A stretch of 64,000 nucleotides of DNA from an uncultured Caulobacterales bacterium (lineage in GTDB: Bacteria > Pseudomonadota > Alphaproteobacteria > Caulobacterales > Caulobacteraceae): assembly GCA_903884425.1 (NCBI GenBank), contig CAISEP010000014.1, positions 186,001-250,000 of the forward strand, written 5' to 3'. Positions 18,533 to 26,102 of the stretch are shown in pieces; positions within the stretch are counted from its first letter, which is position 1; every line of letters begins with the position of its first letter. A program made the translations under genes and the position numbers. The notes below the pieces were generated by a model. It was not told the origin of the DNA, did no database searches, and saw only the letters and a list, made by a program, of their open reading frames with translations.

Positions 18533-19635
18533 GCGATATGCGATCCAATGGGCCCGGATCCCCGGTTCTGACGACCCTGGCGATGGCGTTGCTCGCAACG
18601 ACGCTGGCCGCCTGCGGGTCCGCCAAGTCCAAGTCGTCGAGCAACGACCAGCCCCTGACCGCGACCTTCGCCCCGGTGGAGATGCGGACCATGGACAGCG
18701 GTCTGTCGGCCTCCGGCCTGCTCGTCCCCCGGGAAGAGGCCGCGGTCAGCACCCAGCTGGACGGCTACCGCGTGGCCGAGGTGCTGGTGGACCAGGGGGC
18801 TGAGGTGGCCGCCGGCCAGCCCCTGGCCCGCCTCGACGACACCCTGCTCAAGGCCCAGCTGGAGCAGGCCGAAGCCGCCGTGGCCAACCAGGAGGCCAAT
18901 TTCGAGCGCGCCGAGGCCGAAGCCCGCCGGGTGGATGGTCTCGACGGGCAGGGGGTCATCTCCCAGGAACAGATCGACGAGCGCCGCCTGGCCGCCCGCA
19001 CGGCCAAGGCCCAGCTGGCCTCGGCCCGCGCCCAGCTCGGGGACCTGAAGGTTCGCGAGGGGCTGATGACGGTGCGCGCACCGGTCGCCGGTCGCATTCT
19101 CGAGCGCACCGTCCGCCCCGGAGACGTGGCCAGCCATGCGGCGATCATGTTCCGCATGGCCCGGGACGGGGTGGTGGAACTGAATGCGGAAGTGGCCGAA
19201 GCCGCCCTGACCCAGATCCGGGCCGGGGAAAAGGCCGATGTCGTCCTGGCCGGAGGGGCCACGGTCACCGGCGTGGTCCGGCTGGTCAGCCCGCAGGTGG
19301 ACGCCCAGTCCCGCCTCGGTCACGTGCGCCTGACCCTTCCGGTCCGTCCGGACGTCCGCCCCGGCGGCTTTGCACGGGCACAGTTCAACACCCGGGGAGC
19401 CGCGACCCTGGCCCTGCCGGAGCGGGCGGTGAATTTCGATGCCGACGGGGCCTCCATCATGGTGCTGGGGGCCGACCAGCGCGTCCACCGCCAGAAGATC
19501 CGCACCGGGGCCCGGTCCGAGGGCTTCGTCCAGCTGCTGGAGGGGCCGCCCGCCGGCTCCCAGGTGGTGCTGGGCGGAGCGGCCTTCCTGCTCGACGGTG
19601 ACAAGGTCCGCGTGGCCGGGGCCGGCGCGAAATGA
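18529..19635 (+). CDS. RND efflux periplasmic adaptor (membrane fusion protein), lipoprotein
   Basis: The 368-residue protein has a lipobox (TTLAACGS) near residue 25, a lipoyl-like half motif (EAAVSTQLDGYRVAEVLVDQ and GAEVAAGQPLARLDD), a long alpha-helical hairpin, a second lipoyl half (GLMTVRAPVAGRILERTV) and a beta-barrel/MP domain. This is the HlyD/AcrA order. It joins the inner-membrane RND transporter to the NodT channel. The ATG at 18529 overlaps the preceding stop and was chosen for that reason. Confidence 0.93.
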   Translation: MSDMRSNGPGSPVLTTLAMALLATTLAACGSAKSKSSSNDQPLTATFAPVEMRTMDSGLSASGLLVPREEAAVSTQLDGYRVAEVLVDQGAEVAAGQPLARLDDTLLKAQLEQAEAAVANQEANFERAEAEARRVDGLDGQGVISQEQIDERRLAARTAKAQLASARAQLGDLKVREGLMTVRAPVAGRILERTVRPGDVASHAAIMFRMARDGVVELNAEVAEAALTQIRAGEKADVVLAGGATVTGVVRLVSPQVDAQSRLGHVRLTLPVRPDVRPGGFARAQFNTRGAATLALPERAVNFDADGASIMVLGADQRVHRQKIRTGARSEGFVQLLEGPPAGSQVVLGGAAFLLDGDKVRVAGAGAK

Positions 19636-22600
19636 GGATCCGCATATCCGCCTGGGCGATCCGCAACCCGACACCGGTCGCGATCCTGTTTGTCGCCCTG
19701 TCGATCTGGGGCGTGCTGGCCTACAACGCCCTGCCCATCAAGCACTATCCCAACGTCAACTTCCCCGTCGTGGTCGTCAACGTGACCCAGAGCGGGGCGG
19801 CGGCGCCGGAGATGGAAAACCAGATCACCCGGCCCATCGAGAATGCGCTGGCCAGCATCCAGCATGTGAAGCACGTCACCTCGTCGGTGACCCTGGGCTC
19901 CACCAGCATCGGGCTGGAATTCGACCTCGGCACGGACATGCAGAAGGCCACGGACGACGTGCGGACCGCCGTCGACCGGGTGCGGCCCAGCCTGCCGTCC
20001 ACCATCGATGCGCCCCAGGTCTCCCGCATCGATGTGGATGGGGCCCCGATCCTGACCTACACGGTGGCGTCCGACACCCTGTCACCGACGGAACTGGCCT
20101 GGTTCGTGGACGATACCCTGTCCACCCAGCTGCAGGCCATCAAGGGCGTTGCCCAGGTCTCCCGCGTCGGCGGTGCGGACCGGGAGATCCAGGTCCTGCT
20201 CGACCCCGATCGCATGGTCTCCTTCGGCGTGACGGCCCCGCAGGTCAGCAGTGCGCTGGCCCGCTTCCACGTGGACAATACCGGCGGCCGCGCCGATGTC
20301 GGCGGCCAGGAGCAGTCGGTCCGCGTGCTGGGGTCTGCCCAGACGGTGGATGACCTGCGGGCCATGACCATCCCGGTGAACGGCCACTATGTCCGCCTCG
20401 CCGACATTGCCGAGGTCGGTGACGGCCCGGCGGAGGAGCGGCGCTTCGCCCGCCTGAACGGCCGTCCGGTGGTGGCCTTCCAGGTCAGCAAGACCAAGGA
20501 GTCCAGCGACGTCTTCGTGGAGCGGCTGGTGACCGAGAAGGTCAAGGAGATCGCCGCCCGCAATCCCAGGCTGACCATCCATCCGGTGGTTTCCACGGTC
20601 GACGAGACCCGGCACAGCTACGAGGCCACGGTCCACGTCCTGCTGGAGGGCATGGCGCTGGCGGCCCTGGTGGTGTGGCTGTTCCTGCGCAACTGGCGGG
20701 CCACCATGGTCGCCGCCATCGCCATGCCCCTGTCTCTGGCCCCCACCTTCGGGGTGATGATGCTGCTGGGCTTCAGCCTGAACGTCATCACGCTGCTGGG
20801 CCTGACCCTGGTGATCGGCATCCTGGTGGATGACGCCATCGTCGAGATCGAGAACATCGAGAAGCGGATCGAGCGCGGGGCCACCCCCTATCGCGCGGCC
20901 CTGATCGGGGCGGACGCCATCGGCCTGGCCGTGGTGGCCTGCACCATGTCCATCGTGGTGGTGTTCACGCCGGTGTCCTTCATGCCGGGCATCTCGGGTC
21001 AGTTCTTCAAGGAATTCGGCCTGACCGTCGCCGTGGCCGTGATGTTCTCCCTGCTGGTGGCGCGGTTCCTGACCCCGCTGCTGGCGGCCTATTTCCTGAA
21101 GCCCACCGCCCATCCCAAGCCCGCGCCGGAGATGCCGTCCTTCTATCGCCGCATGCTGCGCTGGGCCCTGTCGCACATGTGGGCCAGTGCGGGCATCGCC
21201 GCGGTCCTGGTGATCAGCACGCTTGGCCTGGTGGTCAGCGGGGCCCTGCCGGTCGGGTTCCAGCCCGTGGGCGATCCCGGCTACTTCTATCTGAACATCC
21301 AGGGACCGCCCGGTGCCACCCATGCGGACATGGAGCGGATCGTCCAGAATGCGACGACGGTCCTTCGGCGGCAGTCGGACGTGGAACTGGTCTTTGCCCA
21401 GGTGGGCTCCGGCGGGGGCGGGGACGGCTTCAACGGCGGCGGCCCGGCGGAGGCCAATACCGGCACCATCACCGTGGTCCTGAAGGAGGACCGCGCCCAC
21501 ACGACCGAACAGTTCAAGTCCCTGATCCGCCCGGAAATCCGCCGGGTGCCGGACGTGCGGCTGACCACTCTCGGTGGCTGGGGGTCGTCGGACATCGACA
21601 TCGTCCTGTCCAGCGAGGACGGTCCCAAGCTCGACCAGGCCCAGCTGGAGCTCCAGCGGGAGATGCGCACGCTTTCGAGCCTCTCCGACGTGCGGCCGTC
21701 GCCGCCGCCGCCGGGGCCCGAGCTGGTGATCCGTCCCAAGCCTGACGACGCGGCGCGGCTGGGGGTCAGTGCGGACGTCCTGGGCGCCGTCATGCGGGTG
21801 GCCACCATCGGCGACATCGATCCGGCGGTGGCCAAGTTCTCCGAGGGCAAGCGCCGCCTGCCGATCCGGGTGCGCCTGCCGGAATCCCAGCGTCGGGACC
21901 TGGCCAAGCTGTCGCAGTTGCGGGTGCCCACGGCCGATGGCGGGGCCACCACCCTGGACAGTGTGGCGGACCTGTCCTTCGAGTCCGGACCGGCGACCAT
22001 CTCGCGCTACAACCGGGAACGCCGGGCGTCGGTGCAGGCGGACCTGAACAACTCCCTCCTGGGCACCACCACGGCGGAGGTCTATCGCCTGCCGATCATG
22101 AAGAAGATCCTGGCCGGCAAGGTACCGGGGGTGAAGCCCACCCAGTTCGGCCAGGCCGAGGCTTTGGCGGAACTGATCCCGGCCTTCCTGGGGGCCATCC
22201 TGGCGGGCATCGCGCTGATCTATGCGGTGCTGGTCCTCTTGTTCGGCAGCTTCTTCAAGCCGATCACCATCATGGCGGCGCTGCCCCTGTCGATGATCGG
22301 GGCGATCCTCGCCCTGATCGTCACCCAGCAGGCCATCACCATGCCGGTGTTCATCGGCATCCTGATGCTGTTCGGGATCACGGCGAAGAACTCCATCCTG
22401 CTGGTGGAGTTCGCCATCGAGGACGAGCGGGCGGGCACCCCCCGGGTGGAGGCGCTGATGAACGCCTGCCGGGAGCGGGCGCGACCGATCATCATGACCA
22501 CCGTGGCCATGGCCGCGGGCATGCTGCCGACGGCCCTGGGCCTGGGGCAGGGGTCGGAGTTCCGCCAGCCCATGGCCATTGCCGTGATCGGCGGCCTGAT

Positions 22601-22766
22601 CAGCTCCACGGCCCTGTCCCTGGTCCTGGTGCCGGTGGTCTACGAGTTCATCGACATGTTCGAGAACTGGGTGTCCCCGTTCTTCCGGCCGATGATCACG
22701 CCCCGGACGCCGGAGGACGACCTGCCGATCCGCGACGAGGAAGACGCCCTGGGCAATGCCGGCTAG
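19632..22766 (+). CDS. RND efflux transporter, inner-membrane pump (HAE1/AcrB type)
   Basis: The 1044-residue proton-driven exporter has the 12-helix plan with two large periplasmic loops. It starts MRIRISAWAIRNPTPVAILF. The proton-relay helix shows LTLVIGILVDDAIVEIENIE (the paired Asp) and the second half shows LMLFGITAKNSILLVEFAIE and MTTVAMAAGMLPTALGLGQG. A Gly/Pro-rich stretch (GSGGGGDGFNGGGPAEA) sits in the second periplasmic loop. It is the third gene of the operon, with an ATGA overlap. No local regulator gene is present and substrates are unknown. Confidence 0.95.
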   Translation: MRIRISAWAIRNPTPVAILFVALSIWGVLAYNALPIKHYPNVNFPVVVVNVTQSGAAAPEMENQITRPIENALASIQHVKHVTSSVTLGSTSIGLEFDLGTDMQKATDDVRTAVDRVRPSLPSTIDAPQVSRIDVDGAPILTYTVASDTLSPTELAWFVDDTLSTQLQAIKGVAQVSRVGGADREIQVLLDPDRMVSFGVTAPQVSSALARFHVDNTGGRADVGGQEQSVRVLGSAQTVDDLRAMTIPVNGHYVRLADIAEVGDGPAEERRFARLNGRPVVAFQVSKTKESSDVFVERLVTEKVKEIAARNPRLTIHPVVSTVDETRHSYEATVHVLLEGMALAALVVWLFLRNWRATMVAAIAMPLSLAPTFGVMMLLGFSLNVITLLGLTLVIGILVDDAIVEIENIEKRIERGATPYRAALIGADAIGLAVVACTMSIVVVFTPVSFMPGISGQFFKEFGLTVAVAVMFSLLVARFLTPLLAAYFLKPTAHPKPAPEMPSFYRRMLRWALSHMWASAGIAAVLVISTLGLVVSGALPVGFQPVGDPGYFYLNIQGPPGATHADMERIVQNATTVLRRQSDVELVFAQVGSGGGGDGFNGGGPAEANTGTITVVLKEDRAHTTEQFKSLIRPEIRRVPDVRLTTLGGWGSSDIDIVLSSEDGPKLDQAQLELQREMRTLSSLSDVRPSPPPPGPELVIRPKPDDAARLGVSADVLGAVMRVATIGDIDPAVAKFSEGKRRLPIRVRLPESQRRDLAKLSQLRVPTADGGATTLDSVADLSFESGPATISRYNRERRASVQADLNNSLLGTTTAEVYRLPIMKKILAGKVPGVKPTQFGQAEALAELIPAFLGAILAGIALIYAVLVLLFGSFFKPITIMAALPLSMIGAILALIVTQQAITMPVFIGILMLFGITAKNSILLVEFAIEDERAGTPRVEALMNACRERARPIIMTTVAMAAGMLPTALGLGQGSEFRQPMAIAVIGGLISSTALSLVLVPVVYEFIDMFENWVSPFFRPMITPRTPEDDLPIRDEEDALGNAG

Positions 22767-22836
22767 GGCCGGTCCGCTTCGTCGACGGTGCGGATTGCCA
22801 CGGACCCAGACTCACCTCTGTTAGGTCGTGGGCCGG

Positions 22837-22868
22837 ATGGCGGCCCTTTGGACTCCGGGGGCCGCCAT
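22837..22868 (+). promoter_or_regulatory. Inverted repeat pairing two alternative start codons
   Basis: ATGGCGGCC (22837-22845) and GGCCGCCAT (22860-22868) form a nine-base stem that includes two in-frame ATG codons (22837 and 22867) of the following gene. In mRNA it would hide both starts. The effect on translation is an inference. Confidence 0.35.
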
Positions 22869-23964
22869 GGCTGACAGTCCTCCAGGCTGGGGTGAGCCGG
22901 TACCGTTCTTCACGGCCGTCACCGACGGTGTGCCCAACTATTCCATCCAGGTGGCCGCCGGCCGCTGGATGGTGCTGATGGTGTTCGGATCCCTCGGCAA
23001 TCCGGCCTGTGCGGAGGCCCTGGCCCGCGTCCTGGAGCGCCGGGCGCTGTTCGACGACCGCGACGCCCTGTTCTTCGGCGTGACCATCGATCCGGCGGAC
23101 CGGCTGGATCGGGGCCTGTGCAACAGCGAGCCGGGCATCCGGTTCTTCTGGGACCTCGACCGGACCGTCTGCACGACCCTTGGCGTGATCGACAGTGCCT
23201 ATCTGCGACCGACCGTGTTCCTCATCGACCGCCAGTTCCGGGTCGCCGCCAGCGGACCGATCGAGGCCCTCGACGCCGTGCTGGACCAGCTGGCCGCGGC
23301 CCGGCAGGCGGAGACTTCGGCCGACGCCGCAAGCTTCCCGCCGATCCTGATCGCACCCCGCATCTTCGAGCCGGAGTTCTGCACCACCCTGCTCGCCTAT
23401 TTCGCCGGCCAGGGGGCGGAGGAGTCCGGCTTCGCCATAGATGTGGACGGCCGTACCGTCACCCACGTGGCCGCTCATCTGAAGCGCCGCGAGGACGTCG
23501 CCATCGAGGACGAGGGACTGCTGGCCGGGGTGATGGACCGGCTGGAGGGGCGCCTGCTGCCCCTCATCGAGCGGTCCTTTGCCTGGCGGCCGACGGAGAT
23601 CGAGCGGTTCCTGATCTGTCGCTACCGGGGCGGCAACCAGGGCTTCTTCAGCGCCCACCGGGACAATGTCACCGCCGGGACCGCGCATCGGAAATTCGCC
23701 GTCTCCATCAACCTCAATGCGGAAGACTATGTGGGCGGGGACATCCGCTTCCCGGAGTTCAGCCGCCAGACCTTCCGCCCGCCGACCGGCGGGGCCGCGG
23801 TGTTCGCCTGCGGCCTGCTGCACGAGGTGACGCCGGTGACCGAGGGCGAGCGCTTCACCTTCGTGCCGTTCCTCTATGACGCCGACGGGGCCCGGCTGCG
23901 GGCCGCCAATGCCGGGAAGGTGGAGGGGGACCTGGCCGCCGGCCGCCGGTTCTCGGCCCCGTGA
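22867..23964 (+). CDS. Fusion of a peroxiredoxin-like domain with a 2-oxoglutarate/Fe(II) dioxygenase domain
   Basis: Counting from the ATG at 22867 the protein has 365 residues. Residues 1-150 have a thioredoxin-fold peroxiredoxin layout (VPFFTAVTDG, then MVLMVFGSLGNPACAEA with candidate peroxidatic Cys48, and YLRPTVFLIDRQFRV). Residues 160-365 form a prolyl-4-hydroxylase-like domain with FSAHRDNVT (His264, Asp266), GLLHEV (His319) and Arg329 as the iron and 2-oxoglutarate ligands. The product probably hydroxylates a protein or small molecule and may handle peroxide. The next gene, 47 bp on, is an FkbH-type protein. An ATG ten codons upstream is the alternative start. Confidence 0.85.
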   Translation: MADSPPGWGEPVPFFTAVTDGVPNYSIQVAAGRWMVLMVFGSLGNPACAEALARVLERRALFDDRDALFFGVTIDPADRLDRGLCNSEPGIRFFWDLDRTVCTTLGVIDSAYLRPTVFLIDRQFRVAASGPIEALDAVLDQLAAARQAETSADAASFPPILIAPRIFEPEFCTTLLAYFAGQGAEESGFAIDVDGRTVTHVAAHLKRREDVAIEDEGLLAGVMDRLEGRLLPLIERSFAWRPTEIERFLICRYRGGNQGFFSAHRDNVTAGTAHRKFAVSINLNAEDYVGGDIRFPEFSRQTFRPPTGGAAVFACGLLHEVTPVTEGERFTFVPFLYDADGARLRAANAGKVEGDLAAGRRFSAP

Positions 23965-24011
23965 AGCCGGTCGGCCAGCGATTCATTCCCGGTCTGCCGG
24001 AGCCTGTCTGA

Positions 24012-26090
24012 ATGCCCCTGCGCAAGTCCCGCTTCATCCACATGGCCCCGGTGGGGGACGGCCGGGTGCTGGTCCTGCATGCGGTGAACCAGATGCGCTG
24101 GGTGGTGGATGCCGATCTCGCCCAGGTGATCGAGCTGTTCCAGGTTCCCCAGCCCCTGTTCGAGAAGAGCCTTGGCACGGCGCTGCTGAACGCCCTCCTG
24201 GAGCGGGAGGTGCTGACCGAGCTGACGCCGGAGGCCGAGCTGGCCGCCCTGTCGGCGGAGCTGGGGGCCACCCACGGGAGGGACCCGGCCGCCGTGGTAG
24301 AGGCCCGGCGCCGGGCGAAGCGCACCGGTGGCGAGGACTACTGGACGGTGACCGAGGCCGCCACGGTGGAGGGCCTGTCCACCGCGGGACACCGGCTGGA
24401 CGTGCTGCTGTTCGGCGACTGCGACGTCCAGATGGAGCAGGACTTCCTGCGGCAGGAAGGCCAGCGCCGTGGACTGGACCTGCAGATCGCGGCGAGCTTT
24501 CCCGACGACATCGCCATGGCCGTCGATCGCCGCCACGACCTGATCCTGATCGGGGCCCTGCGTGCCCGCCATGCCCTCATGGACCCGGTGGATCCCGCCA
24601 CGGGCGAGCCCCCCACCGGCCTCTTCCTGCAGTCGGCCCGGCACATGATCGAGCAGCTGCGCGCGGTGTCCTCGGCCCCGATCCTGATCGACAACCTGCC
24701 CGAGCCCACCGTCCAGCCCCTGGGCTTCGCGGAGCGGGGCCTGCTGGGGCATCGCAACCGGTTCCGCCTCGCCAATATCGCCCTGGCGGAGCTGGCCGAG
24801 GACTATGCCGATGTCCATGTGGTGGATGTGGCCGCGGCCCTGGCGGCGGCGGGCCAGGCGCGGCTGCTGGACGACGGGGAGGTGGGCTTCACCCATTTCG
24901 GCTCGCCGGGCTGGCTGCTGCAGCGGATCGAGGCCGAGAAGGCCGCCGTCCACGGACTGCCCCCGGACCTGACACGGCTGTCGGAACAACTGGACGGGGA
25001 GCCCTATCTCCGCGAACGGGTGCTGGCGACGGCCCATCTGGACGCCATCCAGTCCGTGACCCGGCACGAGGCCAGGAAGTGCGTGATCGTGGACCTCGAC
25101 GGGGTCCTGTGGCCCGGCGTCCTGGCGGAGACCGGTGCCCCCTTCGCCTGGAGCGCGGAGGTCTCGAGCCCCTTCTCGTTCATCGGCCTCTATTTCGGCC
25201 TGCACGAGGCGCTCCTGTGCCTGAAGCGCCGGGGGATCCTGCTGGCCTGCGTCAGCAAGAACGACGAGGCCACGGTCCGGGCCCTGTGGACCTATCCCGA
25301 CCACTATCCGAAGGACCGGCTGCTGACCCTGGACGACTTCGTCACCTACCGGATCAACTGGACGGACAAGGCCGAGAACATCCGCGCGATCGCCGACGAG
25401 CTGGGCTTTGCCCCCTCGGCCTTCCTGTTCATCGACGACAATCCGGTGGAGCGGGAGCGCATCCGCCAGGCCCTGCCCGAGATCGCCCTCCTGGGAGAGG
25501 ACCTGGCGGGACTGAGGCGACACCTGCTCACCGACCCCCGGCTCCAGCCCCCGGTGGTGACCGCCGACAGTCTGGAGCGGACGGCCATGACCCGGGCCAC
25601 GCTGGAACGGGGGCGCAGCCGGGAGAGCTTCGACGACCGGGACGCCTTCATCGCCTCCCTCGGGATCGTGCTGGACTGCCGCGCCCTGGCGTCCGGCGAC
25701 GACACCGCCCGGGTGGCGGAGCTGCTGCAGCGGACCACGCAGTTCACCACCACCGGCCGCCGGTTCTCCTCGGCGGAGCTGTCCCGGATGCTGGAATGCG
25801 GCGCGGCGTCGGTGTTCGTGGCCCGGGCGTCGGACCGGTTCGGGGATCACGGAGTGGTGGGGGCGCTCATCGTCGAGGGCGAGGAGATCGTGGCCTTTGC
25901 CGTCAGCTGCCGGGCGCTGGGCATGGACATCGAGCACCGCTTTCTGGGCTTCGTGGTGGGCGAGATGGCCGCGCAGGGCCTTCGGCTCAGGGGGCAGATC
26001 GTCGAGACAGAACGCAACTTCCCCGCGCGCAACATCTATCGCGACAACGGCTTCGTCCTTCAGCCCGACGGAGTGTGGTCCACGGTTTGA
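24012..26090 (+). CDS. FkbH-like HAD-IIIC/GNAT protein with an RRE-like N-terminal domain
   Basis: The 692-residue protein has an N-terminal segment (SRFIHMAPVGDGRVLVLHAV) that resembles the PqqD/RRE-like front domain of peptide-modifying enzymes. An SGNH-like domain (LLFGDCDVQ near residue 135) follows, then a HAD-IIIC domain with DLDGVLWPG (Asp361, Asp363), ACVSKN and FIDDNPVERE (Asp475, Asp476), and finally a GNAT-like domain from about 545 (QRTTQFTTTGRRF, NFPARNIYRDNGF). FkbH proteins load and dephosphorylate glyceryl units in polyketide and related pathways, but no carrier protein or synthase is nearby. It is probably co-transcribed with the Prx-dioxygenase gene. The RRE assignment is tentative. 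Confidence 0.85.
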   Translation: MPLRKSRFIHMAPVGDGRVLVLHAVNQMRWVVDADLAQVIELFQVPQPLFEKSLGTALLNALLEREVLTELTPEAELAALSAELGATHGRDPAAVVEARRRAKRTGGEDYWTVTEAATVEGLSTAGHRLDVLLFGDCDVQMEQDFLRQEGQRRGLDLQIAASFPDDIAMAVDRRHDLILIGALRARHALMDPVDPATGEPPTGLFLQSARHMIEQLRAVSSAPILIDNLPEPTVQPLGFAERGLLGHRNRFRLANIALAELAEDYADVHVVDVAAALAAAGQARLLDDGEVGFTHFGSPGWLLQRIEAEKAAVHGLPPDLTRLSEQLDGEPYLRERVLATAHLDAIQSVTRHEARKCVIVDLDGVLWPGVLAETGAPFAWSAEVSSPFSFIGLYFGLHEALLCLKRRGILLACVSKNDEATVRALWTYPDHYPKDRLLTLDDFVTYRINWTDKAENIRAIADELGFAPSAFLFIDDNPVERERIRQALPEIALLGEDLAGLRRHLLTDPRLQPPVVTADSLERTAMTRATLERGRSRESFDDRDAFIASLGIVLDCRALASGDDTARVAELLQRTTQFTTTGRRFSSAELSRMLECGAASVFVARASDRFGDHGVVGALIVEGEEIVAFAVSCRALGMDIEHRFLGFVVGEMAAQGLRLRGQIVETERNFPARNIYRDNGFVLQPDGVWSTV

Positions 26091-26102
26091 GGTCGCGGTG
26101 CC

